DNA of 64,000 bases from Streptomyces olivoverticillatus. Its GTDB lineage: Bacteria > Actinomycetota > Actinomycetes > Streptomycetales > Streptomycetaceae. The notes under the pieces are model-generated. The model was not told the origin of the DNA. It worked only from the letters and a program-made list of their open reading frames with translations, and searched no databases. Made by a program: the position numbers and the translations under genes. Within the stretch, counting starts at the first letter, position 1, and the number at the start of each line of letters is the position of its first letter. The stretch spans positions 124,001-188,000 of the forward strand of contig NZ_JACHJH010000008.1 of the NCBI RefSeq assembly GCF_014203555.1, written 5' to 3'. This document shows, piece by piece, positions 16,909 to 26,107 of the stretch.

Positions 16909-18468
16909 TCAGGCCGTTGCGCGGGGTTCCGGGCGGGGGCCGCAGTAGACGCGTCGGGCCGGGAGCTCGCCGCCCACCAGGTAGTTGTCCAGGTAGCGGT
17001 TGACGCACGCGTTGGGGCCCGCCCCGATGCCGTGGTTGCCCGCGCCCCGTTCGGTGACGAGCGAGGAGCGGGCCAGCCTGCGCTGGAGCTCCAGCGCCCC
17101 CTTGTACGGGGTGGCCGCGTCCCGCTCGGCGGCCAGCAGCAGCGTGGGCGGCAGCCCGGCCCGCCGGTCCGCGCGGATGTCGGCGGGCCGCTGTCGCGGC
17201 CCCTGCCAGAAGGCGCACGGCAGGTTCATGAAGGCGTTGCTCCACGTCTCGAACGGCGCCCGCTCGGCGAGCCGGTCGTTGTCCCGGTTCCACACCGACC
17301 AGGAACGCGGCCACGACGCGTCGTTGCACTCGACGGCCGTGTAGACGGCGTTCTCGTTCTCGGCGGCCCACGCCGACGCCGCGTCGGGCGCGGCGAGCGC
17401 GAGCAGCGGCGCCTCGTCGCCGTGCAGGAACGCGGCCAGGGCGCGGGCGTCGCGCGCCCAGTAGCTGTCGGAGTAGCCCGACTTGAGGAAGGCCCCTTGG
17501 AGCTGCGCGGGCCCGACGTTGCCGCCCGCCGCGCGCCGGGAGAGCCGCCGGCTCACCTTCTCGTACGAGCCCAGCACCTGCTGCGGCGTACGGCCCAGGT
17601 GGTAGGCGGAGTCATGCCGGGCCACCCAGCGCCGCCAGTCGCCGAAGCGCCGCTCGAAGGCGGCGGACTGTTCGAGGTTGTTGCCGTACCAGATCTTGCG
17701 CGGGTCGGGGTTGACCACGGAGTCGAAGACCATGCGGCGCACGTGCCCGGGGAAGAGCGTGGCGTAGAGGGCGCCGAAGTAGGTGCCGTAGGAGGCGCCC
17801 ATATAGGTCAGCTTCTGCTCGCCGAGGGCGGCCCGCAGCACATCGAGGTCGCGGGCGTTGTTGAGGCTGGTGAAGTGGCGCAGTGAGCCGCCCGCCTTGC
17901 GGGCGCAGCCCTGCGCGTAGGCCCGCGCCTCGGCGATCCGCTCCTTCTTGTACGCCGCCGAGGGGTGCTCCGGTGCCTGGGTCGGCCCCTTGACGTAGGA
18001 GGCCGGGTCCACGCAGGACAGCGGTGCGGAGCGGCCGACGCCGCGGGGCGCGTAGCCGATGATGTCGTACGCATCCGCGATGTTGCGCCAGGCGGGGAGG
18101 CGGGCGACCAGGGGGTAGAACATTCCGTTGCCGCCGGGCCCGCCGGGGTTGAGGACGAGGGCGCCCTGCCGGGCAGAGCCCTGGGCGCGGGCGCGGCTGA
18201 CGGTGAGGCGGATGTGCCGGCCGCCGGGGTGCGCGTAGTCCACGGGTACGGAGAACGTGCCGCACTCCACCGTGGAGGGCAGCTGCTCGACGGCCGGGCA
18301 GGCGCCGAAGTCGATGCCGGCCGCGGCGGCCTGCGCCGCGGCCACCGCCACGCCGCGCGCCTCGGCGACGCCGCCCGGGACGAGGGCGGGGGCCGCGGCG
18401 ACGGGGATTCCGGTGAGCCCGCTGAGGACCAGCGATCCGAGGGTTCCGTACAGGGCTGCTGTTCTCAC
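16909..18468 (-). CDS. Exported alpha/beta hydrolase, tripeptidyl aminopeptidase-like (S33)
   Basis: A 519-residue secreted hydrolase. An N-terminal signal segment (about residues 4-26) ends near PVAAAPA. The domain has LNPGGPGGNG (oxyanion), GYAPRGVGRSAPL and the nucleophile in GASYGTYFG (S226). The C-terminal region has the acid in LAAERDAATP and the histidine in GAGNHGIG. This layout is that of Streptomyces tripeptidyl aminopeptidases and proline iminopeptidase relatives, which remove N-terminal tri- or oligopeptides outside the cell. The exact substrate is unknown. The GTG start was chosen because it begins the signal peptide and follows GAAGGGA. Confidence 0.88.
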   Translation of the reverse strand: MRTAALYGTLGSLVLSGLTGIPVAAAPALVPGGVAEARGVAVAAAQAAAAGIDFGACPAVEQLPSTVECGTFSVPVDYAHPGGRHIRLTVSRARAQGSARQGALVLNPGGPGGNGMFYPLVARLPAWRNIADAYDIIGYAPRGVGRSAPLSCVDPASYVKGPTQAPEHPSAAYKKERIAEARAYAQGCARKAGGSLRHFTSLNNARDLDVLRAALGEQKLTYMGASYGTYFGALYATLFPGHVRRMVFDSVVNPDPRKIWYGNNLEQSAAFERRFGDWRRWVARHDSAYHLGRTPQQVLGSYEKVSRRLSRRAAGGNVGPAQLQGAFLKSGYSDSYWARDARALAAFLHGDEAPLLALAAPDAASAWAAENENAVYTAVECNDASWPRSWSVWNRDNDRLAERAPFETWSNAFMNLPCAFWQGPRQRPADIRADRRAGLPPTLLLAAERDAATPYKGALELQRRLARSSLVTERGAGNHGIGAGPNACVNRYLDNYLVGGELPARRVYCGPRPEPRATA

Positions 18469-18606
18469 TGGTCTTATCCCTTCATATGCAATACGGCAAA
18501 AGGGATAATTGGTCCGGCAGTTGGTGAAGTAAAGCACCGAGGTCCGATGTCGGGCGGGAATGCCCCCGAAGAGCGCCGGGGCCCCGCCGACCGGCGGGCA
18601 TGGACG

Positions 18607-18636
18607 AGCCCCGCGGCCGGGGGGTGCCGCGGGGCT
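18607..18636 (+). promoter_or_regulatory. GC-rich hairpin upstream of the NERD gene
   Basis: AGCCCCGCGGC and GCCGCGGGGCT are perfectly complementary with an 8-base loop. It lies between two divergent genes, so it is not a natural 3' terminator. If the NERD transcript starts upstream it would form in its leader. Role unknown. Confidence 0.35.
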
Positions 18637-18660
18637 GTATGAGGTTCAACGGGCACCCGA

Positions 18661-19401
18661 ATGGGTTGGTTCCCGCACTTCTGCGGCAATATGGCGGTGG
18701 GGGTGATGGGCATGGGGGAGCGGCCGGCGGCGAAGAAGGGTGCGAACGGAAAGCGCTACGACCCCGAAAGGCTCTTCCTGCCCCCCGACGACGACCTCGC
18801 CCCCAACAGGCCCGGCGAGACCCTGCGCGCACGGCTCGACGCCTCCCGCACCGGACGGGCGGGCCTGTTCTTCGCCCGGCTGCTCGGCCGCAGGCCCGTG
18901 GAGGACGCCTGGCGCCGGAAGCTCGCGGCCGAACAGCTCGTCGGAGCCGCCCTGGACGGGCTCGCGGCGGCGGGCTGGGAAGTGGTGCACTCGATCGAGC
19001 TGCCCGGCGACGCCGTCATATCCCACCTCCTGATAGGCCCCGGCGGCGTCTTCTGCGTCCTGGCCGAGCAGACCCGCAGGGCGGCCGTGCGGCTGGACGA
19101 GACGGACGTCCGCGTCACCGGCGACGCCCGTCCGTACCCCTATGTCCGCAAGGCCCGCCAGAACGCGGCGCGCTGCTCGCTCGTCCTCACCCGCGGCTGC
19201 GGCTACCCGGTGCGGGCCCGGCCGGTCCTGGTGCTGGTGGGGGCCACGGAAGCGGACGTGCACGCCGGGCCGGAAGACGTCAGCGTGCTGAGGGAGGAGC
19301 AGCTGCACGAGCTGGGCACGCTGGGCGGGATCCTGCATCCGGACCGGGTGGACCGGATCCACACGGTGGCGCGCAACCGGAGGGCCTGGCTGGCGGCGTG
19401 A
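18661..19401 (+). CDS. NERD domain-containing protein
   Basis: A protein of up to 246 residues. The core from about residue 85 (LAAEQLVGAALDGLAAAGWEVVHSIELPG, SHLLIGPGGVFCVLAEQ) matches the nuclease-related domain: a helix, then a strand with a buried acidic or histidine residue and IGPGGVF. NERD is related to endonuclease folds, though many members lack proven activity. The expected catalytic aspartate before LLIGP is replaced by Ser-His, so activity is doubtful. Start is uncertain: ATGs at 18661, 18691, 18706 and 18712 are all in frame. The last two have the best G-rich sequence in front. Cytoplasmic, no membrane segment. Confidence 0.75.
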   Translation: MGWFPHFCGNMAVGVMGMGERPAAKKGANGKRYDPERLFLPPDDDLAPNRPGETLRARLDASRTGRAGLFFARLLGRRPVEDAWRRKLAAEQLVGAALDGLAAAGWEVVHSIELPGDAVISHLLIGPGGVFCVLAEQTRRAAVRLDETDVRVTGDARPYPYVRKARQNAARCSLVLTRGCGYPVRARPVLVLVGATEADVHAGPEDVSVLREEQLHELGTLGGILHPDRVDRIHTVARNRRAWLAA

Positions 19402-19513
19402 GCGGCACGTTCCTCATGTGACGTGGCGTCAGACGGGTGAAGTGCGGGCCGCCTTCCGGGCGGTGCCGGGGTGCGTGGCGCGGATGCGCGAGGCGCGCTG
19501 CGTAGGGTCCCCT

Positions 19514-19536
19514 TGCGGGCGGGTCACCCGCCCGCA
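19514..19536. terminator. 11-base-pair hairpin between the NERD gene and efeO
   Basis: TGCGGGCGGGT and ACCCGCCCGCA are perfect arms around one base. It lies 112 bases past the NERD stop and 25 bases before the efeO start. It may end the NERD transcript, or act in the efeO leader next to its ribosome-binding site. Confidence 0.5.
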
Positions 19537-19560
19537 GCCGAGACCACAGGGAGGCGCGCC

Positions 19561-20778
19561 GTGCCGGGTTCCGGGCCCAGCCCCCGCTCGCCGCGCGCCT
19601 CGGCCGTGTGCGGCGCCCTGCTGGGCGCGGGCGCGCTGGCCCTGGCCCTCTGGGCGTATGGCTCCCCGGACCGCGGCCCCGCACCCCCGGCCGCGCCGCC
19701 CGCCGACCCACTGCCCCGGACCGCCGTCGAGGTCTCGCCCGGCGCGTGCGGCCGCGGATGGTCGCGGCCCCGGCCCGGTCTCCAGGCCTTCGCCCTGCAC
19801 AACACCTCCGGCACGGCCGCCGAAGTCCGCCTCCAGGACGCGCGCTCCGGCGCGGTGTACGGCGAGACCGAGGACGTCGCGCCGGGAACCACCCGCGTCC
19901 TGCGGGCTCGGCTCGGCAAAGGCACGTACGCCTTTGTCTGCCTGCACGACGACGCCGACGCCGTCACGGGACCCACCGTACGGATCGCCGAGGGCGGCGG
20001 CAGCGGCCCCGCCGCCGTACCCGTCACCTCAAGGGACTTGATCCCGCCCGCGCTGGACTACCAACGCCGGATCGCGCGGCGCCTGGACGACCTGGTCGCC
20101 CGGACCGCGGCCCTGCGCACGGCCGTCGACTCGGGTGACCGCGCCGCGGCCCGGCGCACCTGGCTCGCCGCCCACCTGGCGTACGCGCGCATGGGCGCCG
20201 CCTACGGGGCCTTCGGCGCCGCGGCCGACGCCGTGGACCGCACGACCGCCGGCCTGCCCGGCGGGGTGCACGACCGGCACTTCACCGGCTTCCACCGCAT
20301 CGAGTACGGCCTGTGGCACGACACCGACGCCCCGGGCCTGCGCCACGCCGCCCACCGGCTCGCCGCCGACGTCCGCACCCTGCGCGAGACCTGGCGCCAC
20401 ACCCGGATGGACCCGGCCGACCTCGGACGACGCGCCCACGAAATCCTGGAGGACACCGAGCGCTTCGAGCTCACCGGCCGCACCGACTACGGCAGCGGCA
20501 CCGGCCTCGCCACGGCCCGCGCCAACCTCGACGGCACCGACGAGGCCCTCGACCGCCTCCGCCCCCTGCTGCGCACCCGCTACCCCGGGCTGCCCGCCCT
20601 GGACCGGAGCCTGGCCCGCACCCGGCACACCCTCGACCGCCAACGCCGCGGCGGCACCTGGCCCCCGCCCGCCCGCCTGCCCCGCGCCCGGCGCGAAAGG
20701 CTCGCCGCCGACATCGGCGACGCGCTGGAGCGCCTCGCCTCCGTCGCGGCCGTCTGCGACGTCCGGAGAGCGGCGTGA
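19561..20778 (+). CDS. efeO: Iron uptake protein EfeO (cupredoxin plus M75/imelysin domain)
   Basis: A 405-residue exported protein. The N-terminus has a signal or anchor segment (about 14-40, AVCGALLGAGALALALW). A cupredoxin-like domain follows (about 55-155, with GTYAFVCLHDD). The C-terminal half is an M75/imelysin domain with the HxxE motif in FHRIEYGLW. EfeO binds iron outside the cell and hands it to the EfeU permease. The GTG start follows GGGAGGCG; an in-frame ATG 90 bases upstream was rejected because it only adds arginine-rich, non-signal sequence. Its stop overlaps the efeB start as GTGA. No efeU is adjacent. Confidence 0.9.
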   Translation: MPGSGPSPRSPRASAVCGALLGAGALALALWAYGSPDRGPAPPAAPPADPLPRTAVEVSPGACGRGWSRPRPGLQAFALHNTSGTAAEVRLQDARSGAVYGETEDVAPGTTRVLRARLGKGTYAFVCLHDDADAVTGPTVRIAEGGGSGPAAVPVTSRDLIPPALDYQRRIARRLDDLVARTAALRTAVDSGDRAAARRTWLAAHLAYARMGAAYGAFGAAADAVDRTTAGLPGGVHDRHFTGFHRIEYGLWHDTDAPGLRHAAHRLAADVRTLRETWRHTRMDPADLGRRAHEILEDTERFELTGRTDYGSGTGLATARANLDGTDEALDRLRPLLRTRYPGLPALDRSLARTRHTLDRQRRGGTWPPPARLPRARRERLAADIGDALERLASVAAVCDVRRAA

Positions 20779-21992
20779 GGCGCCCCGCCGTCACCCCCCT
20801 GCACCGACGCGGGTTCCTCCGCGGCGCCGCGGCCGGCCTCGGCACCGCGGCAGGCCTCGGCACAGCCGCCGCGGCGGACGTCGCAGACCGCGCGCCGCTC
20901 ACCGCCGTGCCCTTCCACGGGAAGCACCAGGCCGCCGTGCTCACCCCGCCCGCCCGCGCCACCGTCCTCGCCGCTCTCGATGTCACCGCTGCCGACCGCG
21001 CCGAACTCGCCGACCTGCTGCGCACCCTGACCCGGCGCGCCCGCTTCCTGACCGACGGCGGAATGCCGCCCCCGGCCGGCATCACCGCGCCGCCCCCCGA
21101 CTCCGGCATCCTCGGCCCGCGGGTCCCGGGCGAGGACGCCGTCCGCATCACGCTCTCCGCCGGGGCCTCGCTCTTCGACGACCGCTACGGGCTCGCCCCC
21201 CACGCCCCGCGCCTGCTGCGCACCATGCCCGCCTTCCCCGACGACGACCTCGACCCGGCCTGGTGCCACGGCGACCTCGCCCTCCAGCTGTGCGCCGACA
21301 ACACCGACACCGTGCTGCACGCCCTGCGCGACCTCACCCGGCACACCCGGGGCGGCATGCAGATCCGCTGGCGGCTCGACGGATTCACCGGCCCGCCCCG
21401 CCCCACCGGCACCCCCCGCAACCTCTTCGGCTTCAAGGACGGCATCGCCAACCCCGACGTCCGCGACGCCCGCCTGATGAGACGTCTGGTGTGGACCGAC
21501 ACCGGCGGCAGCCACCTCGTCGTCCGGCTGATCCGCATGCACGTCGAGTTCTGGGACCGCGTCACCCTCGCCGAGCAGGAGCGGATGCTCGGCCGCAGCC
21601 GCGACACCGGCGCACCGCTGGACGGCGACCACGAAACCGACACACCGCGCTACGCCCACGACCCCACCGGCGAGGTGATCCCCCTGGACAGCCACATCCG
21701 CCTCGCCGCCCCCCGCACCCCGGACACGGACGGCCAGCAGCTGCTGCGCCGCTCCTACAGCTACGACCGGGGCGTGGACGCGGGCGGCAATCTCGACATG
21801 GGGCTGCTGTTCTGCTGCTACCAGCGCGACCCCGAGCGCCAGTTCGCGGCCGTGCAGAAGAGGCTGGCGGGTGAGCCGCTGGCCGACTACGTCACCCCGT
21901 TCGGCGGCGGCTACTTCTTCACGCTGCCCGGCGTCCGGGACGGCGCGGACTGGTACGGGCGCGCGCTGCTGGAGGGGGTGAGCGGCCCATGA
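20775..21992 (+). CDS. efeB: EfeB, Tat-exported DyP-type heme peroxidase/deferrochelatase
   Basis: A 405-residue DyP-type peroxidase. The N-terminus has a twin-arginine signal (HRRGFLRGAAAG) and an alanine-rich hydrophobic stretch, so it is exported folded with heme. The distal aspartate lies in NLFGFKDGIANP. The proximal histidine is in PLDSHIRLAAPR, and an arginine 18 residues later (LLRRSY) matches the known EfeB spacing. In the EfeUOB system EfeB oxidises Fe(II) or extracts iron. The GTG start overlaps efeO and the stop overlaps the next gene as ATGA, so the three genes form one coupled operon. Confidence 0.92.
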   Translation: MRRPAVTPLHRRGFLRGAAAGLGTAAGLGTAAAADVADRAPLTAVPFHGKHQAAVLTPPARATVLAALDVTAADRAELADLLRTLTRRARFLTDGGMPPPAGITAPPPDSGILGPRVPGEDAVRITLSAGASLFDDRYGLAPHAPRLLRTMPAFPDDDLDPAWCHGDLALQLCADNTDTVLHALRDLTRHTRGGMQIRWRLDGFTGPPRPTGTPRNLFGFKDGIANPDVRDARLMRRLVWTDTGGSHLVVRLIRMHVEFWDRVTLAEQERMLGRSRDTGAPLDGDHETDTPRYAHDPTGEVIPLDSHIRLAAPRTPDTDGQQLLRRSYSYDRGVDAGGNLDMGLLFCCYQRDPERQFAAVQKRLAGEPLADYVTPFGGGYFFTLPGVRDGADWYGRALLEGVSGP

Positions 21993-23818
21993 GAGCACGG
22001 GTGACCAGCGGGGTGCTCCTTGCCCTCGCCGCCGCCTGCGGAACGCCGCCCCCGGCAGGCGCGGCGGCACCCTCGCCCGAGGCCGTCGCGACCGCGACCC
22101 CCGTCACCCACCTGGTGGTCGTCTTCGACGAGAACGTCTCCTTCGACCACTACTTCGCCACCTACCCCCAGGCCGCCAACACCGACGGCACCCCCTTCAC
22201 CGCTGTCCGCCACACGCCCGCACGCGTCGACAACCTGCGCACCGCCGGGATGCTGACGGACAACCCCAACGCGTACACGCCCCGGCGGCTCGGCCCCGAG
22301 CAGGCCCTCACCTGCGACCAGAACCACTCCTACGGCCCCGAGCAGTACGCCGCGAACGACGGCAAGGCCGACCGGTTCGTGGAGAACACCGACTCCGGCA
22401 GGTGCTCCGGCCACCTTTTCGGGGAGCCCGGTCTGGTCATGGACTACTACGACGGCAACACCGTCACCGCGCTGTGGAACTACGCCCAGCACTTCAGCAT
22501 GAGCGACCGGTCCTTCGGCACGACCTACGGCCCCTCCACACCCGGCGCGGTCAACCTCGTCTCCGGCCGGACCCAGGGCGTGTACTCCACCGACCCCGCC
22601 TCCGGCACCCAGACGCCGAAGCGGACCGCGAAGCCCGACGCGTACGCCGTGGTCGCGCCGGACGCCCAAGGGGTGGGCACGCTCGTCAACGACCCCGAGC
22701 CCGCCTACGACGACTGCTCGGGCAAGGACCACACGGGCAAGAGCGCCCTGGCGGCGCTCCAGGGGCGCAACATCGGCGATCTGCTCAACGACAAGGGCGT
22801 GAGCTGGGGCTGGTTCCAGGGCGGCTTCCGGCCGAGCACAGCGTGGGACGGCAAGCCGGGGCACTACGCCACGTGCTCGGGCACCACACACGCCAACGTC
22901 GGCGGCGCCCAGGTCATCGACTACGTGCCGCACCACGCGCCGTTCCAGTACTACCCCTCCACAGCGAACCCGCACCACCTGCCCCCGGCGTCCCCCGCCG
23001 AGATCGGGCACGCCGGGCGCGCCAACCACGCCTACGACCTCGCCGACTTCGACACCGCCCTGCGCGCCGGACGGCTGCCGTCGGTGAGCTTCCTGAAGGC
23101 ACCCGCCTACCAGGACGGGCACGCGGGCTACTCGGACCCGCTCGACGAACAGCACTTCCTGGTGGAGTGGCTCAACAAGATCCAGGAGTCGCCGCAGTGG
23201 GCCGACACGGCGGTCGTGGTCGCCTACGACGACTCTGACGGCTGGTACGACCACGCCTACGCCCGGCCGTCGAACGGCTCCCGGCTCACGGTCACCGGCT
23301 CCCGCAAACAGCCCATGGACAGCCCGGCGTGCCAGGCGGGGCCCGCCCCGGCGGACGGCCGCTCGGGCCGCTGCGGGCCCGGGCCGCGGCTGCCGCTGCT
23401 GGTGATCTCGCCGTACAGCAGGGTCGACGCGGTGGACCACACGCCGACCGAGCAGACGTCGGTGCTCCGCTTCATCGAGGACAACTGGCACACGGGGCGG
23501 ATCGGCGGCGCGTCGTTCGACGCGCGGGCCGGGTCGCTGGACGGGCTCTTCGACTTCGACCGTCCGCACGAGGAACGGGTGTTGTTGAACCCGGACGGGT
23601 CGGTGCGGTCCGTCTCGCGGGAGGCGCCGCGGCCCGTGGCGGCCGTCCCGGCGGCTTCCGGGCCGCAAGGTGCCTCCCCCGGCAGGCTGCGGCCCGAGCC
23701 CGCGCGAGGCGTGCCGCCGGCCGTGACGGTGGGGCTGGTGGTGACGGGAGCCGTGGTCGGGTGGCTGGTGGCGGCGGCCGTCCGGCGGTTCATTCCCCGC
23801 TCCCGGCCTTCGCCGTGA
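21989..23818 (+). CDS. Exported phosphoesterase (phospholipase C / acid phosphatase-like)
   Basis: A 609-residue protein of the alkaline-phosphatase-fold phosphoesterase family. An N-terminal signal (about 1-26, VLLALAAACGTPPPAGAAA) precedes the catalytic start THLVVVFDENVSFDHYFATYP, the hallmark metal and nucleophile region of bacterial phospholipase C and AcpA-like phosphatases. Further motifs are TYGPSTPGAVNL, WADTAVVVAYDDSDGWYDH and RLPLLVISPYSRV. A C-terminal helix (about 580-600) followed by RRFIPRSR suggests membrane anchoring with the domain outside. It is third in the efeO-efeB operon by ATGA overlap. The substrate could be phospholipid or another phosphomono/diester. Confidence 0.85.
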   Translation: MRARVTSGVLLALAAACGTPPPAGAAAPSPEAVATATPVTHLVVVFDENVSFDHYFATYPQAANTDGTPFTAVRHTPARVDNLRTAGMLTDNPNAYTPRRLGPEQALTCDQNHSYGPEQYAANDGKADRFVENTDSGRCSGHLFGEPGLVMDYYDGNTVTALWNYAQHFSMSDRSFGTTYGPSTPGAVNLVSGRTQGVYSTDPASGTQTPKRTAKPDAYAVVAPDAQGVGTLVNDPEPAYDDCSGKDHTGKSALAALQGRNIGDLLNDKGVSWGWFQGGFRPSTAWDGKPGHYATCSGTTHANVGGAQVIDYVPHHAPFQYYPSTANPHHLPPASPAEIGHAGRANHAYDLADFDTALRAGRLPSVSFLKAPAYQDGHAGYSDPLDEQHFLVEWLNKIQESPQWADTAVVVAYDDSDGWYDHAYARPSNGSRLTVTGSRKQPMDSPACQAGPAPADGRSGRCGPGPRLPLLVISPYSRVDAVDHTPTEQTSVLRFIEDNWHTGRIGGASFDARAGSLDGLFDFDRPHEERVLLNPDGSVRSVSREAPRPVAAVPAASGPQGASPGRLRPEPARGVPPAVTVGLVVTGAVVGWLVAAAVRRFIPRSRPSP

Positions 23819-23821
23819 CCG

Positions 23822-24490
23822 TCACCCCCGCCGCCCGCTCACCGCACACGCCACCCCCACTGCCACAGCCGCAGACACCGCCGCCGCGGCGAGCGGCAGG
23901 ACGCCCATGTTGACCGTCCCGTCCAGGGACCCCGTGACCATGCCCGTCACCGCCGCCTCCGCGGGCGACCCTTCCGCGAACAGGACCAGGAAAGCGGCGA
24001 GCACCGTCGCCGGGACCGCCCATGCCGTGCTGCGCAGGAGCGGGCGATTGCACAGGGCGCCCACCGCCGTGCCGAGCAGCACGCACGTCAGCACCGCCAC
24101 CAGGCCGGCCGCGGTGGCCTCGCCGACGGGCACGTCCACCTGGTGGTCGGAGCTGCGCGGCTCGCTGATGGCCGCCACGACGGCGGTTGCCGCCACGCCC
24201 ACGACCGTCGAGGCCAGCAAGCCCGTGAGCACCGCGGAGAGGTGCACCCGCCAGGGCCCCGCGGCGGCGGCCGCGCAGTCCCGGGCCGCCTCCGGCTCGT
24301 TGGTGACGCAGACCCGCACCAGCCAGGCCGTCACCGGCACGAGTGCGGCGGCCGCATAGCCGAAGGAGTCCAGGATCGGCTGACCCGTTCGTACGCCGAT
24401 GAACATGAAGGCGGCATACAGCAGCAGCGGCGGAAGCCAGCGGTGCGAGCGCAGCAGCAGGGCGGTCTGATAGCTCAGCAGGGCGGTCAT
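23822..24490 (-). CDS. ABC transporter membrane protein
   Basis: A 222-residue integral membrane protein with about six hydrophobic segments, for example LLLYAAFMFIGV, AAAALVPVTAWLV, AVLTGLLASTVVGVAATAVV and VLTCVLLGTAVGAL. The gene overlaps the upstream ATP-binding gene by ATGA, so it is the permease half of a small ABC exporter. The substrate is unknown. It ends four bases from the stop of the phosphoesterase gene, so the two convergent transcripts probably overlap. Confidence 0.8.
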   Translation of the reverse strand: MTALLSYQTALLLRSHRWLPPLLLYAAFMFIGVRTGQPILDSFGYAAAALVPVTAWLVRVCVTNEPEAARDCAAAAAGPWRVHLSAVLTGLLASTVVGVAATAVVAAISEPRSSDHQVDVPVGEATAAGLVAVLTCVLLGTAVGALCNRPLLRSTAWAVPATVLAAFLVLFAEGSPAEAAVTGMVTGSLDGTVNMGVLPLAAAAVSAAVAVGVACAVSGRRG

Positions 24491-25335
24491 CGGCTCCGCT
24501 CTCCCTCGGGGGCGACGGTCGTCACGGCGCGGATGTGCCACGGCGGACGGGCGGTCAGCAGGGCACGCAGCAGGGCGTCGGAGGACGCCGCGGCGACGGT
24601 CAGCCGGACGGCACCGGGCGCGGCGGCCGGTTCGCGGACGGTGCCCTCCGGCAGCCCCGCGGGCAGCTCCGCTCCGGACGGCCCCTCGGCCTCGACCCGC
24701 ACGCGCGGCTCCGTCCGGCCGGTCCCGGCGACGGGGCTCACCCGCCCCTGCGCCACGCGGAAGACGGCGTCGGGCGCGCCCGCCAGACGGCGTGTGTCGT
24801 GGTCGACGAAGACGACGGTCGCGCCCGCGGCGACGCGTGCCGTCACGGCGTCGTCCAGGACGGTGCGCGACGCCGGGTCCAGGCCCGTCCACGCCTCGTC
24901 CAGGACGAGGAGTTCGGGGTTGGAGAGCAGGCCCTGGGCCACGGCGACCTTCTGGCTGGTGCCCTTGGACAGTTCGGACAGCCGCGTACGGGTGTGCTCG
25001 CCGATGCCGAACCGGTCGAGCCACTCGCGGGCCGCGGACCGGGCGGCGGCCCGGCCGAGGCCGTGCACGCGGCCGAGCCCGGTCAGGTACTCCAGCGCGG
25101 TGAAGGGCAGCGCGGGTGGGAAGCGCTCGGGCACGTACGCGGTGCGCGGGCGGCCCGTGATGCTGCCGGCGCCCGGTGCGTCGACCCCTGCGAGCAGCCG
25201 CAGCAGCGTGGACTTCCCGCTGCCGTTGGCGCCCTCGACCCGCAGCAGCGCACCCGCCGGCACGTCGAGGTCGACGTCGCGCAGTATCCACGGGCCACCG
25301 AGTCCATAGCGGCGCCCGACCCCCCTGAGCCTCAT
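24487..25335 (-). CDS. ABC transporter ATP-binding protein
   Basis: A 282-residue nucleotide-binding subunit. Walker A is GANGSGKST (about 36-44), the signature is LSKGTSQK (a variant of LSGGQ), Walker B is LLVLDEAW and the switch histidine is in VVFVDHDTR. About 80 extra residues after the core domain (from about 200) are unassigned. The ATGA overlap with the permease gene defines a two-gene exporter. The start is placed before RLRGVGRRYGLGG. Confidence 0.88.
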   Translation of the reverse strand: MRLRGVGRRYGLGGPWILRDVDLDVPAGALLRVEGANGSGKSTLLRLLAGVDAPGAGSITGRPRTAYVPERFPPALPFTALEYLTGLGRVHGLGRAAARSAAREWLDRFGIGEHTRTRLSELSKGTSQKVAVAQGLLSNPELLVLDEAWTGLDPASRTVLDDAVTARVAAGATVVFVDHDTRRLAGAPDAVFRVAQGRVSPVAGTGRTEPRVRVEAEGPSGAELPAGLPEGTVREPAAAPGAVRLTVAAASSDALLRALLTARPPWHIRAVTTVAPEGERSR

Positions 25336-25390
25336 GCGCCTCACGGTAGCTGGTGCCGACCGCCATCCGGCCGGCTGGCAGACTGGGGGC

Positions 25391-26107
25391 GTGACCGGCT
25401 CAGACATCCCCGATCCGCGCGATGCCGCCCCGCAGTTCGTCCTGCCGCTCGTCGTGCGGCTGGAGAAGGACCGCCCGCCCGCCCGCACCGACGCTCTCCA
25501 GACGGCGGCCCGTGCGGTGCTGACGCTGCTGTCGGACGAGCGCGCCACCGCGGAGGACGGCGAGTGGACCCGGGCGGTACGGGACTGGCAGGACGGCCGG
25601 ATCCGCAAGGTGGTCCGGCGGGCGCGGGGCGCGGAGTGGCGCAAGGCGTCCACCCTCCCGGGCATCACGGTGACGGGCGAGAGCGCCGAGGTGAGGGTCT
25701 TCCCGCCGGTACCGCTGGACGGCTGGCCCAGAGAGCTGGTCAAACTTCAGGTGTCGGGCACGGACCTGGACGACCCCGCGCCGCCGGCGGCGCCCGCTCC
25801 CGAGCGGCCGGTGCTCTGGTTGAACCCGGCGCTGGAGATGACCGCGGGCAAGGCCATGGCCCAGGCCGGGCACGGCGCGCAACTGGCCTGGTGGGCGCTG
25901 GACGATGAGGCGCGCGCCGCCTGGCGCGCGGACGGCTTCGCGCTGTCGGTACGGACCGCGCCGGACCCCGAGCACTGGTCGGAGCTGACGGCAAGCGGGC
26001 TACCGGTGGTACGGGATGCGGGGTTCACCGAGATTGCGCCCGGGCCGACTGTTGCAGTCGAGGGCGGCCAACGCATCTGCCCTCTCCCCCGCCTACGACG
26101 GCCGTAG
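25391..26107 (+). CDS. Peptidyl-tRNA hydrolase (Pth2-like) domain protein
   Basis: A 238-residue protein. The C-terminal part has ALEMTAGKAMAQAGHGAQLAWWAL, which resembles the Pth2 signature of lysine, Q-x-G-H and following helix, and then VVRDAGFTEIAPGPTVA. Pth2 enzymes release peptides from peptidyl-tRNA; this would be in addition to the usual bacterial Pth. The N-terminal 120 residues (FVLPLVVRLEKDRPP) are specific to actinobacteria and of unknown role. The GTG start follows GGGGGC. The 3' end overlaps the opposing histidine kinase gene by 15 bases. Confidence 0.8.
   Translation: MTGSDIPDPRDAAPQFVLPLVVRLEKDRPPARTDALQTAARAVLTLLSDERATAEDGEWTRAVRDWQDGRIRKVVRRARGAEWRKASTLPGITVTGESAEVRVFPPVPLDGWPRELVKLQVSGTDLDDPAPPAAPAPERPVLWLNPALEMTAGKAMAQAGHGAQLAWWALDDEARAAWRADGFALSVRTAPDPEHWSELTASGLPVVRDAGFTEIAPGPTVAVEGGQRICPLPRLRRP

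Noticed and set aside
18607..18636. Hairpin as terminator of the S33 peptidase gene
   Set aside because: It lies upstream of that gene's start, not after its stop, because the flanking genes diverge.
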